A DNA stretch of 64,000 bases, from the NCBI GenBank assembly GCA_030998225.1, contig JAPYXD010000677.1:13577501-13641500 (forward strand). The letters run 5' to 3'. The notes under the pieces were generated by a model. The model made no database searches and was not told the DNA's origin. It saw only the letters and a program-made list of their open reading frames with translations. Position 1 is the stretch's first letter. The number at the start of each line of letters is the position of its first letter. The translations under genes and the position numbers were made by a program. Positions 36,318 to 48,348 of the stretch are shown here, one piece after another. The stretch is from Diplolepis rosae. Taxonomy: Eukaryota; Arthropoda; Insecta; Hymenoptera; Diplolepididae.

Positions 36318-38080
36318 CAGAAAATTTTTTGTTTAGATAATTAAAACAGATTAATTTTAGCAATATATCGACTTTGCAACGAGTAAACCTTTTTTCATTA
36401 TCATCAAAACTAAAAAGAGGCTATCTATGTATATTTGCATATTTTTTAGCGTTTTCCAAAATTGTATTTGATTTTTTTTATTATTTTGAACATAAACATG
36501 TAGAAATTGAATTTTAGATGGTTGCTCCCATGAATGAAGTGCAAAAGGGGAATTATGGTAGAATCTATTATAACTTTCCAAAATTTTATTCATAGTACAT
36601 ATTTTTTATGAAAAAATATTTTTAATTTTTGAGGGAAAGAGTACAAATTAATTTTTTGATAATAATTATCGCGGATCAGAATTTTATACGTTTTTTCAAA
36701 TTTAGCTTCCAGAAATCCTCGGATTTTAATTCAATAAAAGCTTATTTGATGTATTAATTTCTGAAATGTTATGCTTTGAAAATACAACTCTTTTTTCAAA
36801 GAACTTACGTTGTTTGCAATTGATGGTTCGGAAAGCAGAGTCTTTTTGTAATAATAGAAAGTTCTTCAAAAACAGTATTAAGATAGAAAATTGTTGTTGT
36901 CCGTTGAATTCAAAATAATTACCCAAAATAAAACATAATATTTTCTCTTTTATAAAAGAAATATGCTTCAATATATTAAAAGTTTAAACAATTCAAAGCG
37001 TTTTCGCGTGAAAAAATTAATTCTTTAAAAATTAAAAGCAAATAAGTTTGCTGATGAATAAATTCATTTACAATCTTATTCTTATATCGTCCATCTGATC
37101 ATCCGAGCCTAAAGTTTTAAAGTTAACAATGCTGAATTAAAATGTTTAAAAATACGATATAGATGTTGGCTTTGAGCTACAAAAATGAAAAACTCAATAT
37201 AATTAAGAGATATTAATCAAATATTTCAGTCATGATCAGAGCCATCATCAATGACTTTTATTTCTAAAAATACTAAAGCATAGGGAGATTGTGAATGATA
37301 CAGCTAAAAAATATAATGAAGCATAAAGTAAAGTTAAATTGCCATTATTATAAGAGGGGTGTTCTTGAGATTCGAAAGAATTTTCGAGCGCAGTTTTTTT
37401 ATATATAATGACAATTTAACTTTTTACTATATTATAGCTTTTAGGTACTTTCACCCCTCTTGTATTTTTTGTAAATAAAAATCTCAGATAAGAGCTTCGA
37501 TCATCGAAAAAGCATTTGATGTAATGTTGAGTTTTCTCATACTGGATCCAAAAAGCCAAATTTCCCATCCTCGAGTAACTAACATTGGTACATTATAAAT
37601 TTATGCAAGCTCTGGTTGTGAATCGTTAATACATTTCTAAGCAGAAAATGTGCTTTTTACAAAGAACGTAAGCTGTTAAAATTTTGTGAAGTGTTTTTTA
37701 TATTAATCAATACACATTTTGTGATAAAAATTTTTTATTGACTTTAACATTTTATGGAAACTTTTTTCTTAATCTTAATCATTAAAAACCTTATATTTTG
37801 ATTATTGAGAGATCATTTAATTAATTAATCAATTTCCTACCAATAAAACTTTTTCATACTGTAGGAAGTGATGGTAATTGACTGTTACTTTTTATAAAAT
37901 TTTAATTTCACTCTTTATAAAAAAAAATGTAGAGTAACTGTTAGTGTACAAAACATTGATAGTTACACTGTTAGAAATTTTTGTATTTTTAATATAAGAG
38001 TATATGAAATAATAAGCATATACATTATATCAAATTTAATATTCATATTCTGGATTTGCATTGACCCTTTATTAATAATT

Positions 38081-38450
38081 GAAGATATGTGTTGATTTTG
38101 ATAGTTTTTTATAGCATTTTTAAAAATGCGAAGCATCATACTAAAGATTTTCCCAATTTTGGGTATGGACAATGAGATTGATTATTCAGAATGTACACGA
38201 AATGCACTCAAGTTTTCATACATACATAAAGTTTTCTTTGGTTTGAATCTAAATATAAAATACATATGTAAATATTTCTTTGGTATAAAGCAATTGAGAA
38301 AATTTTTTAAAAACTTTGTGTAAAAATTGCTGCAAGTGTACATGAAGTGTGGATATGTTTCATTCAGTTACCCATTGCCCACTGATTCAGGTTTGTGTTT
38401 TTATTAACCTTGGACCCTAAAGCCAACTATCAACATCAACACATATCTTC
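38081..38450. repeat. GGCTTTAGGGTCC-family element with terminal inverted repeats
   Basis: The two ends read GAAGATATGTGTTGAT on opposite strands, with one mismatch over 24 bp; the right end continues into GGACCCTAAAGCC (complement of GGCTTTAGGGTCC). 370 bp, no coding capacity. Partial relatives lie at 37150-37260, 38848-38900 and 40011-40052. Confidence 0.65.
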
Positions 38451-40888
38451 AGTCAAATTTAATATACTCAGTTATAAAATTCTTTAATGAATCGTAAATC
38501 ATTAAAACTATAATATTTCAAATCAATTACCAAATATGTACTTAAATACTATAAATAATTTCAAAATGAATTTGAATTAATATGAAATAAAATAATCTTC
38601 TTTGTTATTTACAACCTTAATTCACAACAAAAATTTTGACACAGAAGATACTATGGTTGAACCCACACAAATTTATTAATTCTCTTTCTGAGTGTAAATT
38701 TGCAACTGGAAAGTATCTAAAAGATTAAATTAAAAATAATAAATAATTCCACTAATCTAATTGAACATTGAAATATGAATGTGGCTTTTAATTTAGTAGA
38801 TATAATTTCCAGGTCTACTGATACTTAGAGTGATTGTTGGAAATATTGGCTTCAGGGTCCGTGAATCTTATCTAGATCCCCATCAGTGATTTTTATTTTC
38901 AAAAAACTACAAAAGAGTGGCAAAAAATGTTTCAGTGTGACAAAACTTATCGTGGCATATAAACAATTTGTAAGACACAACTTTTTAAATGGGTTTACTA
39001 CCTTCCAAAAATATTAAAGGTCATAGAATGAGACATTGAATGTCAATAAGCTTATGAAATTTCTTCAAAAAGAACTATCATAATTTAAAATTAAAAATTA
39101 GAATCATAGGAATACTACTTTCTTAATAGTTCTGGAGTCTGTAGGTACCTATTCTAGTATTTTACAATGTACACTTTTACAATCATGTCTTTTTAAAAGT
39201 ATACCGATTTTCAAGTAGGGATATGGGTGTCTAAATTACGATGAAGTGCAAGGTGAAACCGACGACGCGTTGTAAGGACTTGGCCGTTCACCATGCCCAA
39301 AGCATAGTATAGGGCCCAGATGGCAAGCGCTGGTCCCCTTATTTAAAATTTAGCCACGATATATATATATATACATTATATACCTCGCCGATGGCTCTTG
39401 TAACACCTGCTCTACTCTGCACGTAGACCGGTACCTATCTTCTAAAATAATGCTACATGTCTTTAGTAGTGTGTTGTAGACATAAAGTTAGTTGACTGAC
39501 AAGTAGCCCCTTCAAAACATTGTATTTTGAATATATCAATCATTTAGGGTATATCTATCAAGGGACAAAAAAAATAGCATATGTTAGAAGAAAATGATGT
39601 GGAGAGTGAATTTTAATCGTTCAAGGTGTTATGTTTTAATTATTGGACATATCATAATTTATATCCGGATACTTGAAAAAATTTATTAACTTAATAATTT
39701 CATAAAAATTTTATACTTGAACCCGCTGCCTCTCAGAAAAAAATAGTCTTGGGAAAAAGTATTTAATTAATTTCCAGCAATTGCAATATTATTATTGATT
39801 TCAAATTAGGTGGATGAGTTCGAAATTTTTCCGGAATTCGAAAACCCGGGTTGGAATCCCGGCACAGTCGAAAGCGTCTCTTTTTCCATAGAAAGATTTC
39901 AAATTCTTTAAATTATTATTAATACTATGATAATAATTATATAATTTACTCAATATAATTTAAGTTTAAACTTCTTTTCTTTATAGTAATACTTTTTTAT
40001 GATTGAAAGCATTAAAGCCTGAAGCCAATTAATAACAACAACATCATATGAAATTAAAAAATTAATTCTTAAAAATTAGATGCAGCCAAGTATTTTGAGA
40101 ATTTTCTTTCCGGATAAAGATCAAGCTCTCATTTACTAAAAAGCCATAGTTTGTAAAGAAAATCATGTTTAGCGATAAGAATAAGATTCAGTCAAAAGTA
40201 AAGGTTTTAAAATAAATAATTTTTTGCATGTTCAAAATGTTTTTATGAAAAACGATATTTTCTCTTTGAAACGGTGTCATTAATAAACTGATTAAATTAG
40301 ATTTAGAAAGAAAGATTTCAATAAATATGCATATGCTTCAAAATATTTTAAAGTATACATTTATAATTTTATTTGTATTCCTGTTTAATCTGAAATAAGA
40401 AAACAGAAACTCAAATTATTTCGGTTTTTATTTTTGGTTCATTATCAGTTAAGGGCGTTCAAAAATCATGTAAGAACATTTCTCAGGTTTTTTAACCCAT
40501 CCAACCTTCTATATAAGAAACCATAAAATTTGTCTTGACCCCCCCTCAAAAAACCATACCTGATAAGATTTTTTTCATACGTACTCTAAATTGACGATTC
40601 AAACTATTCTTTGAATAATTCTTTACACAAAACTTTTTTTTTAAAACTAATTGCTGAAATCGAAATGGCATGATAATTATTCCTATAGTAGACTGGAAAT
40701 TTTTCACAGTCAAAATACTTAAATTTGAAAAAAATTTTATGGAACTTTTTCCTAAATTTAAACGCAGCTTAGTAAAAATTCGAAACTTGCGAGTCTCTCT
40801 CTGCAAAATCTTACGTAATGTGTCTTTCATATTGATCCGAATATTTTTTATTTTTCATACATTCTTTTAAATGAAAAATAAATAGATA
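38451..40888. other. AT-rich non-coding stretch with repeat fragments
   Basis: Contains family fragments at 38848-38900 and 40011-40052 and a GC-richer patch at 39230-39440 with an ATATATATATAT run near 39360. A tRNA-like B-box word near 39848 was rejected. No gene supported. Confidence 0.4.
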
Positions 40889-41413
40889 CACTTAGAAAAA
40901 AAGTTGTTCATCGCAAAAAATCATTTTATTGAATTGACAAAGTATTTTATTAAGTTTAGGTTAAGATTAAAATGGACGTAGACTACTTTTGATTTTGACA
41001 ATGAAAAAAAATTTTGCGATATATTTTGCTAAAACTGAACTTTTTTTCAATCTTGAAACCAAAAGTAATCTATCTACGTCCGTTTGTATCTTCTCTACCA
41101 TTTTCCAAATTTTCTACACAAAATTTTATGTATTTTAGAAATAAACATATAGAAACCTAAAATCAATCAAATTTGTTAATTTTCCAAGTATCACATGCCC
41201 TTAACCAAATCTTGTCTGCTGAATCTAATAAATGGCTTGAAACTAATTAAAACTAACTAAAATATTTAGTTGGATCGACCAAATTTGACTACTCAAATAA
41301 TTTTGTTGAGTCAATGAAATAATTTTTTCGAATCAACCAAATATTTTGTTGGTTGTATAGCAACAAAATAGTATAGTTGAACCAAAAAAAATGTTGTTGA
41401 TCCACCTAAATCT
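40889..41413. repeat. degenerate CACTTAGAAAAA-ended repeat
   Basis: Starts CACTTAGAAAAAAAGTTG and ends CTTTTTCTAAACG. Inside are facing copies of GACGTAGACTACTTTTG and its complement, and a stretch ending CACATGCCCTTAA that matches the right end of the element at 56422-56762. It is probably a composite of two element families. Confidence 0.5.
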
Positions 41414-42141
41414 TTTTCTAAACGATGGAAAAAATAGATTTCTACTTTCATAGATTATTCTTATACAAAGAATATTACCGCCAATAGGAGTGAAAGATGT
41501 TTTCTTCTATTTTTAATCAGAAGCATGTACTCTGTGCAGTGGCACAGTTCTCAAGATTTTTTTATCAAACGGAAGGGCTTTCTTTCTAAAAAAGTATTAA
41601 GTTGCTTAGCCCTATTAGAACCTTGATCGGGCGACCTGGCGTTACAGTTTTGGTCCTATTCGAAAAGATCTTTGTTCGTGGAGGAAGTAAATTTAATATA
41701 GTGTGCGACTACACGTGACGAGAGCTCTGGTTGTCAGTGTTAGTCACTGCCGGAAGTCGGGCACACATAATGTCCGTGGGTGCGCCTGCTTGAGCTATTT
41801 TTCGCTTCACTGACAAATAAAAACAATAATTATCAGATGTACTTATTTCCCTGCTTGATCCTTGTGAAAATTAGAATTTTAAATTATCAAAAAGAGGGCG
41901 CTTTTCGACCCGCGCGAATATTTCGAACTTTCTTGCATAGAAATGAAGATAATGAAAAAAAAACAATAATATTTTCAAATTTCAATTTTTTTGTAAATTA
42001 AATTTTTACCTCTCAAACATCAAAAATGAGCATTTTCAGCCCTGTTTCGAGGGACACAAGTGGCGTATTTGGGGACGGTGTGCAGCATTATTAATTTGCA
42101 TGTGCAGTGCTATGTACGCCCAGTGCCGCTGGGCAGTCCGG

Positions 42142-42180
42142 TATATTTAAACTCGGCGGGCGATAATGTAGAGCAGTTAA
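42142..42180 (+). promoter_or_regulatory. TATA-type core promoter (candidate)
   Basis: TATATTTAAA at 42142-42151 is followed about 33 bp later by GCAGTTAA, close to the arthropod initiator TCAGT, in a locally GC-rich setting (GGCGGGCG between them). A palindromic CAGATATCGATAAATATC...ATCTG pattern follows at 42199-42224. It would drive rightward transcription into the exon at 42718. Confidence 0.4.
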
Positions 42181-42717
42181 GTTGCTAGCTTCACACAGAT
42201 ATCGATAAATATCAATATCTGTATTATGGCTGCCTGTCATGCCGAAACCACAATAACACAATTTCACTCGAGATGGACTCTGAACTCGAAGAAAGTTGTA
42301 TGCTGTATGTACTTCTACTCCTTATGATCCCTCTCAACAGCCCTAATAAGTGCTCATTTTTTGTGTTTACGAGGTAAAAAGTATCGTGTGTGGCACGGAG
42401 CACACAATGTACTATTACCTACTTTTTGTTTGGTAGTATTTTCAATTTTTTAATTTGGTCATTTCCATTGAAACTAAAGAATTTTTTTCTGTTTCAAAAT
42501 TTAGTTATTTATTTGATATGACATTTTATTTGTGAAAAATAATTTTTATTTCAAATTCAGACTTAACGGGTAGCACCATTGTAAGGGCCTAAAAAAAGCG
42601 TTTTTTTGACAAGTTTTTTTGACAAGTTTTTTTGGGCGGAAGGAAAGGTGATAGAGAAATAATACTTTGGGTAGTTATTGAGCATATATTTAAGTATATT
42701 ACAAACAAATTTTACAG

Positions 42718-42801
42718 GAAAATATTACAAAATGGCGACACTGCAGCAATTCTCCCGAGGCATGTTGAATTTGAGGCGATTTGCGGCACGAACTGTAACT
42801 G
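42718..42801 (+). CDS. orphan coding exon with mitochondrial-presequence-like N-terminus (candidate)
   Basis: Acceptor TTTTACAG at 42710-42717, then a short leader and ATG at 42732, and donor CTG|GTGCGT after 42801. The frame reads MATLQQFSRGMLNLRRFAAR, with five Arg and no acidic residue in 23 codons, which is typical of a matrix-targeting peptide. A first exon from the TATA promoter could end at a GTATGT donor after 42304. The rest of the protein was not found before MFSD10: a palindromic element begins only 60 bp after the donor. A second frame through the exon is also open if translation began at 42273, so coding status is uncertain. The protein family is not recognised. Confidence 0.35.
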
Positions 42802-42860
42802 GTGCGTATTTCAAGCTGGAAAAAAGAAAAGAAATCCATGTTATCTACATGAGTGTAGCT

Positions 42861-43757
42861 AGTGAACCACGTAAGGGATTTTAAAAATACTGTTTTTTGT
42901 GTTATTGTGTAATTGAGGAGTTATATTCAATAAGGCGACAGGCGCTCGAAAACCTGTAAAATTATTGTCCGCCTCGTGATGTCATAGTCAAAAATTGAAA
43001 ATCGAAATTCGAAAAAACCAAAAACATGGTTTTATAGCTCGTGAAAAATGAATGTTAGTTTCCTCTTACAGTTTTTTTATAACGTATAATCGCGTCAAAA
43101 TATAATTCGCATTTGCCATCAACTCGTTGTATTTTCGAAAGTAATTGTTCAATTGAGTTGATATTTTCCAAAAAGTTGCTCCATATACTAATGATCAACT
43201 TGTTCACGGAAAGTTTACTGTAGCTCAAACTTCCTCGCTCACTTTTTCGGTCCGAAGCTCGAAAAACATTGTTTTTTCTTCGGATTAAAAAAAAACCATT
43301 TAACAATGAACAAAAAAATTTTTTACAAGCAGTGTCGCCTCCGCCAGAGATTCACGAGTAGAACGCAAAAAAAAATTTCGCAATCCGTTAATTAATGAAT
43401 TTTTCGAGGCGAGTGAATTGAAATAAAACATGGTTTCTATGCTTTAAACCAACACACTTTTTATTAATTTACTCGAAAATTTGCAACGTTATAAAAAAAC
43501 TGTAAGAGGAAACTAACATTCATTTTTCACGAGCTATAAAACCATGTTTTTGGTTTTTTCGAATTTCGATTTTCAATTTTTGACTATGACATCACGAGGC
43601 GGACAATAATTTTACAGGTTTTCGAGCGCCTGTCGCCTTATTGAATATAACTCCTCAATTGAATAAAGACCTTCAATTTTCACCAAAAAAAAAGACAGTC
43701 ACTTGTTAATAAATATTGTTTAAATTAACTATTCGAAAATCCCCTACGTGGTTCACT
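42861..43757. mobile_element. 897-bp foldback element
   Basis: Ends AGTGAACCACGTAAGGGATT and its near complement (CCCTACGTGGTTCACT). Inside, near-perfect arms of about 170 bp (about 42915-43085 and 43490-43660; words GGCGACAGGCGCTCGAAAAC and GACATCACGAGGCGGACA) surround a ~400-bp centre. Non-coding. No confident target duplication was seen. Confidence 0.75.
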
Positions 43758-43885
43758 TTAAAATTTTATTTCAAAGTTAAGGTTAAATTTTCAAATAAAA
43801 AGATTGAAAATTGTTAGAGTTCTGCACGTGATCAATGCATTCTATCTTTTGCACTTCAAAATTATCATATGGTTTTTAACAAATA

Positions 43886-44307
43886 CAGGGTGCGCCATTT
43901 AGACCATCGCTATTTCAACATTGGATAACTACGACACTTTTCAGCCGATTTTGGCAAATGAGCAAGATTTGTTTAGGATATACTTTACCATTTATTTTAA
44001 ATCAGTTTTAGAACACAGCGTCGATTAAATGACCACCTCCATTCGATACACAAAAAGCAGCTCTTTTTCGCGCATTCTGCATAACATTGGCCAGCATTTC
44101 GGGCGTTATAGCAGCTATTACGGCTTGTATGCTACATTTAAATTCGTCAATTGTCTTTGGCTTGCTGGCATAAACTTCGCTTTTTTTTACTCATGGTTAA
44201 AATGGTACTGAATGACGTTTCAGAATCGTGTCCATTTGTCAAAATCGACTGAAAAACAATAGAGTTATTCAATCTTGAAATACCGAAGGTCTAGATGGCG
44301 CACCCTG
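43886..44307 (-). mobile_element. IS630/Tc1-mariner-superfamily deletion derivative
   Basis: Terminal inverted repeats CAGGGTGCGCCATTTAGACC and GGTCTAGATGGCGCACCCTG, each flanked by TA (43884-43885 and 44308-44309). On the minus strand a 56-codon remnant of the transposase C-terminus is still open (VYASKPKTIDEFKCSIQ, NVMQNARKR, GGGHLIDAVF, stop). The rest, including the catalytic core, is deleted, so the element is non-autonomous. Confidence 0.85.
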
Positions 44308-44339
44308 TATACCTTTGAAAGTTTTGCTATCTGCAAAGT

Positions 44340-45236
44340 TTAAGAGTGCTCTAACATCTCAACGACAGCGTCAACCTCCATTTTACCGGATGAGCTTTCA
44401 TGATTTGCTTGACATTCATTGGCGTGAGTTATATGCCACTCTTCATATTCAGTTATTCCTATTTTACTTTTCCAGTGCTCGCATAACTTACAATATTTCG
44501 ATTTTACCTCGACATCGACGATTTTGTCTGTGAACCATCCAATCAGTGACGCAATTCCGAAGAGTGACGAAAATCCGCGTTTCCTCCATGAACCATCACC
44601 AGAAACAGTAATTCCTTCAAACTGACCATTCTCTTCACTTTTCTCTTTTTCTTTTTGTGCTGCTTTCTTCATACTGGCCTGTTGTACTGTTGCCGTTGCA
44701 ATCGAAATCATATCCATTAATTTATAATAGAACGATTGAAATATTGGTCGTAGCAATTCCATGGACGCACAAAAATTTACAATTCCGTTTAGCCCTACTC
44801 CAAGCAAACGTATTGCTAGGATGATTCGATGGTTGATTTCATATGCATTCCGTATAAACTTACTACTTGGTATAACAACTTCTGGGCAGTTTGGACAAGG
44901 AATAATTATTTTGAAGCCTAAGCCGTTGAGGACTTCGTTCTTGAAACGTGATGTCCGCATTGCACGTTTTATCTTTCACGTGTTGAGAAATAACAGAGAA
45001 AACGGCAAGAAAATTGATAATCCTATAGCTCAATCCGTAATTCACATCAAAATCCTGGTCACTGTCTTTTAATTTCTTAGCAGAGGCACTGACTCCTTCC
45101 GAACTGCTCTGTCTCATATCTATTCTTTGGACACTTTGGTGACATAGCTGCTTCGATGCCGCGATGGATATGATGTTTTCGTACCTTTTCTGCCAGAGTA
45201 AACTTTCTTACCACTGATTCTTACTTGAAAGACAAA
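44340..45236 (-). pseudogene. Mutator-like transposase domain relic A (N-terminal part)
   Basis: Resembles the insect-abundant Mutator-like transposase domain proteins. Reading down the minus strand: a basic start (about 45230-45120), DFDVNYGLSYRIINFLAVF, a frame change near 44950, then NGLGFKIIIPCPNCPE, LLGVGLNGIVNFCASME, and the DGSWRKRGFSSLFG block with a CxxC...H motif (YCKLCEHWKSKIG). It stops at 44340, before the C-terminal half, so it is frameshifted and truncated. It is a different copy from relic B because both carry the N-terminal CxxC region. Confidence 0.7.
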
Positions 45237-45494
45237 ACTGTATACTATAAGTAACAAATAAATTAACCAAAGTCAATACTGCACACAAAAATCAAGATTC
45301 GAAACGAAAGAATTGTTTTTTTCGTACACGTAGTGACACTTGCCGAGGCCAAGTTAACGTATTATTGTTTTGAAATGCTTTTAACTGTACCCATGTATGG
45401 AGGTTTTGCAGAAGTTATTAGGTGTACAAATAAGTTTTGAGGTTTTTTTTTGATGATTTTGAAGCTTTATTCATAGAAATTGGTACAATGAATA

Positions 45495-46331
45495 TTATTC
45501 AAAGTATCGCCCATCTCTTTCTACTACCTTTGACCATCTTTCAGGCAGCATATGGATACCACGTTTAAAAAATTCCTCATCTTTTGAGGCAATCCAAGAA
45601 TCGACCCAATTTTTGGCTTCTTCATAAGAAGTGAAGTGCTGCTCAGCCAGGCCATAAGCCATCGACCGCAGCAAGTGGTAGTTCGAAGGAGCAATGTCTG
45701 GCGAATACGGCGGGTGGGGTAGGATATTCCAGTTAAGTGCTTCCAAAGTTTCCTTGACGACTTTATCAACGTGTGGCCGAGCGTTGTCGTGCAGAAAGAT
45801 CACTTTGTCATGTCTTTTAGCATATTGGGGGCGTTTGAACTTCAATGCTCGGCTCAATTGCATCAATTGTTGTTGGTAACGTTCCGCAGTGATGGTTTCG
45901 TTAGGCTGGAGTAGCTCATAGTAGATCACTCCGAGCTGATCCCACCAGATGCACAGCAGTTGTTCACACGTGAAAAAACGGCGTTCTACGTCTCTTGGCT
46001 TGAGTTCATGCAGAACCCAATATCCTTGTTTTAGCACCATACCCATGGCCTTGAGACGGTTTGAAATCGCTTGTTGTGTCACTCCCAAGGTTTCAGCGAG
46101 CTCCTCTTGAGTTTTTCATGAATCTTGGTCCAATAATGCCTCCAACTCAGCGTCTTCAAACTTTACTGGCCTCCCTTCGCATTCTTTGTCACTGGTGTCA
46201 AAATCGCCACTCTTGAAACGCCGGAACCAATACTCACATGTTTTTATTGATGGAGCATGTTCCCCATATGCTTCACATAGCAATCGATGTCCTTCTATTT
46301 GTCTGAAACAGATAAGGATTTTTTTTTTCAT
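45495..46331 (-). pseudogene. mariner transposase (mauritiana/Mos1-like), inactive
   Basis: Recognisable blocks: CEYWFRRFKSGDFDTSD (HTH region), LGVTQQAISNRLKAMG, WVLHELKPRDVERR, then directly CIWWDQLGVIYYELL, VIFLHDNARPH, SPDIAPSNYHLL and the C-terminal LPERWSKVVERDG. Three lesions are visible: an in-frame TGA after LLDQDS (46118-46120); loss of roughly 60 residues between the linker and WWDQ, which contained the first catalytic Asp; and Asn where the third catalytic Asp of the DD34D triad should be (SNYH for SDYH). The real start codon lies in the 9-bp duplication next to relic B. Confidence 0.9.
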
Positions 46332-46344
46332 TTACTAACATGTT

Positions 46345-47527
46345 AAAGCGAAGGATAAACCTATAATATTATAGAAAAGTGAAAAATTAAATTTTATAAC
46401 GGTAATCAAAGTTAAGGTTCCGATTTTCGACTATTTTTTGGACAGTTTTTACCTCAAAGAAATTATTTATTTATGCGATATCGTTAAAACTCTAGGTACA
46501 TCCTTCAGATAATATTGTAGACAGAAACCTCCCCTAATTTTAGCCTGATCGGTCCATAACTTTTCGAGTTACAGCCGCAGCAGTTTTTGAAAAATGAGTT
46601 TCGAGAAAATTGCGTTTTAAGTTTCAGTATGATAAAAGTACTAGTTTTAATGACTTACCGGTTAATCAGCGATTCCAGGTCCATATAATAAACCCTCGGC
46701 CTCCTCGAAAAGCTGATTTTCTTCGATCTGCTTCTGCTTTCGGGCTGTACGAACTGCCTTCGTCTCTGAAAGGCTCATCCTGTTCTGCCTCTCTACTCGT
46801 GCTTTATCGGTGTTTTCGGCGAAAACTTTGCAATAAGTACCGACAATTATATTCAGCTCATTCATCATTTTTAAAATGGAGTTGTAGCCTTCATTAAATA
46901 TTGCAGCAGCGATACAGGCTGAAATTTCAATAATTTTCAGCCCAGAATTCAGGTGCTTTGGACATAATCGCCAAATCGTAGAGTTAAAACTTTCGTCTGC
47001 ATTTTGTGTGTGGCCACCCACGCATCTTTCAATCCAGTGCCAATGTCCATGAGATTACAAAACACATTTATGCCTTCTCTTGCGACACCCAACAGTCTCA
47101 TGACGAATACTATTCTTCGATTTATTTCATAACCAGTATTGATAAAAGGGCCTGAATTTATTTCTCTGTTTCCACACCGACACGTAACGACAATTTTAAA
47201 ACCGAGGCCTCTCGATCCTGCCTCTCCAAAAACTGATTTTTTGCTTAAATGATGAACAAATCAACATTTCTGATAACGCGGTAAAAACTGTAAAAAACTC
47301 AATTATTGCACTTGCACTTGTACTTTGCCCGAAACTCTTCCCGTCCTTATTTGTAAATTGATTGCCCTGATAATGTCTTTTTTTAGAATCATGTCGAGTA
47401 ATTTTACCTCGCGTTCCTTTAACGTAATTTGGCATTTTAGGTTTTAAAAATTCAACTGCACACCACACCGTTTTCAGCTAAACTGAGTAATACTGAGAGA
47501 ACGTTCGTTTTGTACATCTGCGTTTAC

Positions 47528-47569
<42 letters not shown>

Positions 47570-47893
47570 ATAACAGTCTACCCGTATCCTTTATTTCCGG
47601 TTTAAAAATATTCTATGCTCTGCCAAAACTATTGTAAAAGAAAAGTTACTCCGACCCAAGCGCTCCGACTACCTGACTCCCCATAATATGCGGATGGGCC
47701 GTGACGCTCGCTCTTGACAATAACTCCATAAATATTTCATTTTTCACTTTTTCCTTTTTACAGTATACTCTTAACATATTATACTATCGAATTATGAAAA
47801 AAAAATCGATTTTTTGAAAATTCTAAAGGGTAATCTCCCCTGAAAGGAAAGAAGCAGCGCTTCCCGCAAATGTTGTTTTGTTGGTACAAAAGT
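46345..47893 (-). mobile_element. Mutator-like relic B inserted in the mariner, flanked by 9-bp repeat
   Basis: TAACATGTT occurs at 46336-46344 and again at 47894-47902, directly flanking this segment; 9-bp target duplications are typical of Mutator elements. Inside, minus strand: N-terminal MWCAVEFLKPKMPNYVKGTR (47468), RHYQGNQFTNKDGKSFG, a frame change near 47200, GLGFKIVVTCRCGN and GYEINRRIVFVMRLLGVA, then an abrupt join near 47030 to the C-terminal GGHTQNADESFNSTIWRLCP down to a stop at 46662. The catalytic middle is missing. Clear terminal inverted repeats were not found. A TA/TG microsatellite is inside. Confidence 0.75.
47526..47571. repeat. (TA)n(TG)n compound microsatellite
   Basis: About 24 bp of TA units followed by about 20 bp of TG units, within relic B just upstream of its N-terminal coding remnant. 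Confidence 0.95.
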
Positions 47894-48348
47894 TAACATG
47901 TTTAGAGCACAAAGAAGACGTGTTATTTAGTTATTTACACTTCAGCGAAATTACACATACTGATTATTAAAGGAAAATGGTGACGGTTTAACATGAATAT
48001 AGTTGCAAGATGGACCGATACGATTTAATAATAGTTACGCCATCTTTTGTCAATCCCTCAAAACTTATTTGTAAAGTGGGGATTTCTCAACGGCTATCGA
48101 GTTGGCGCAGCTAGGACGTTTCGGATCATCCAAAGCGCTAGGTGAGGAGCTCGGAATTCCATAGAACAAATTTTTTTTCAGGGATTGGACTTTTTGCCTC
48201 ATATTTTAGAAGGTTAAAAGCATCTTTTAAGCCAATAAAAGAAAAAATGATTTATTGAAAATTCTACAGTGGTGTTATCCCTTGAAACATTTGTTTACCT
48301 TATTTAGTATTTATTTTATATTCTTCTGCATTTAAATGAATTCAACAT

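Larger units (their letters stand above)
45418..48080 (-). mobile_element. Mos1-like mariner, dead, interrupted by a Mutator-like insertion
   Basis: Left terminal repeat TTAGGTGTACAAATAAGTTT starts at 45418 after TA and is close to the Mos1-type terminus. The right terminus CCTCAAAACTTATTTGTA (48057-48074) is its complement but decays over the last bases. Without the 1549-bp insertion and its duplicated 9 bp, the element would be about 1.1 kb, which fits a mariner with a small internal deletion. Confidence 0.8.

Noticed and set aside
39838..39880. tRNA-like B-box word GGGTTGGAATCCCGG
   Set aside because: No acceptor stem, D-arm or anticodon arm could be folded around it, and the A-box is absent. 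At most a tRNA-derived SINE fragment.
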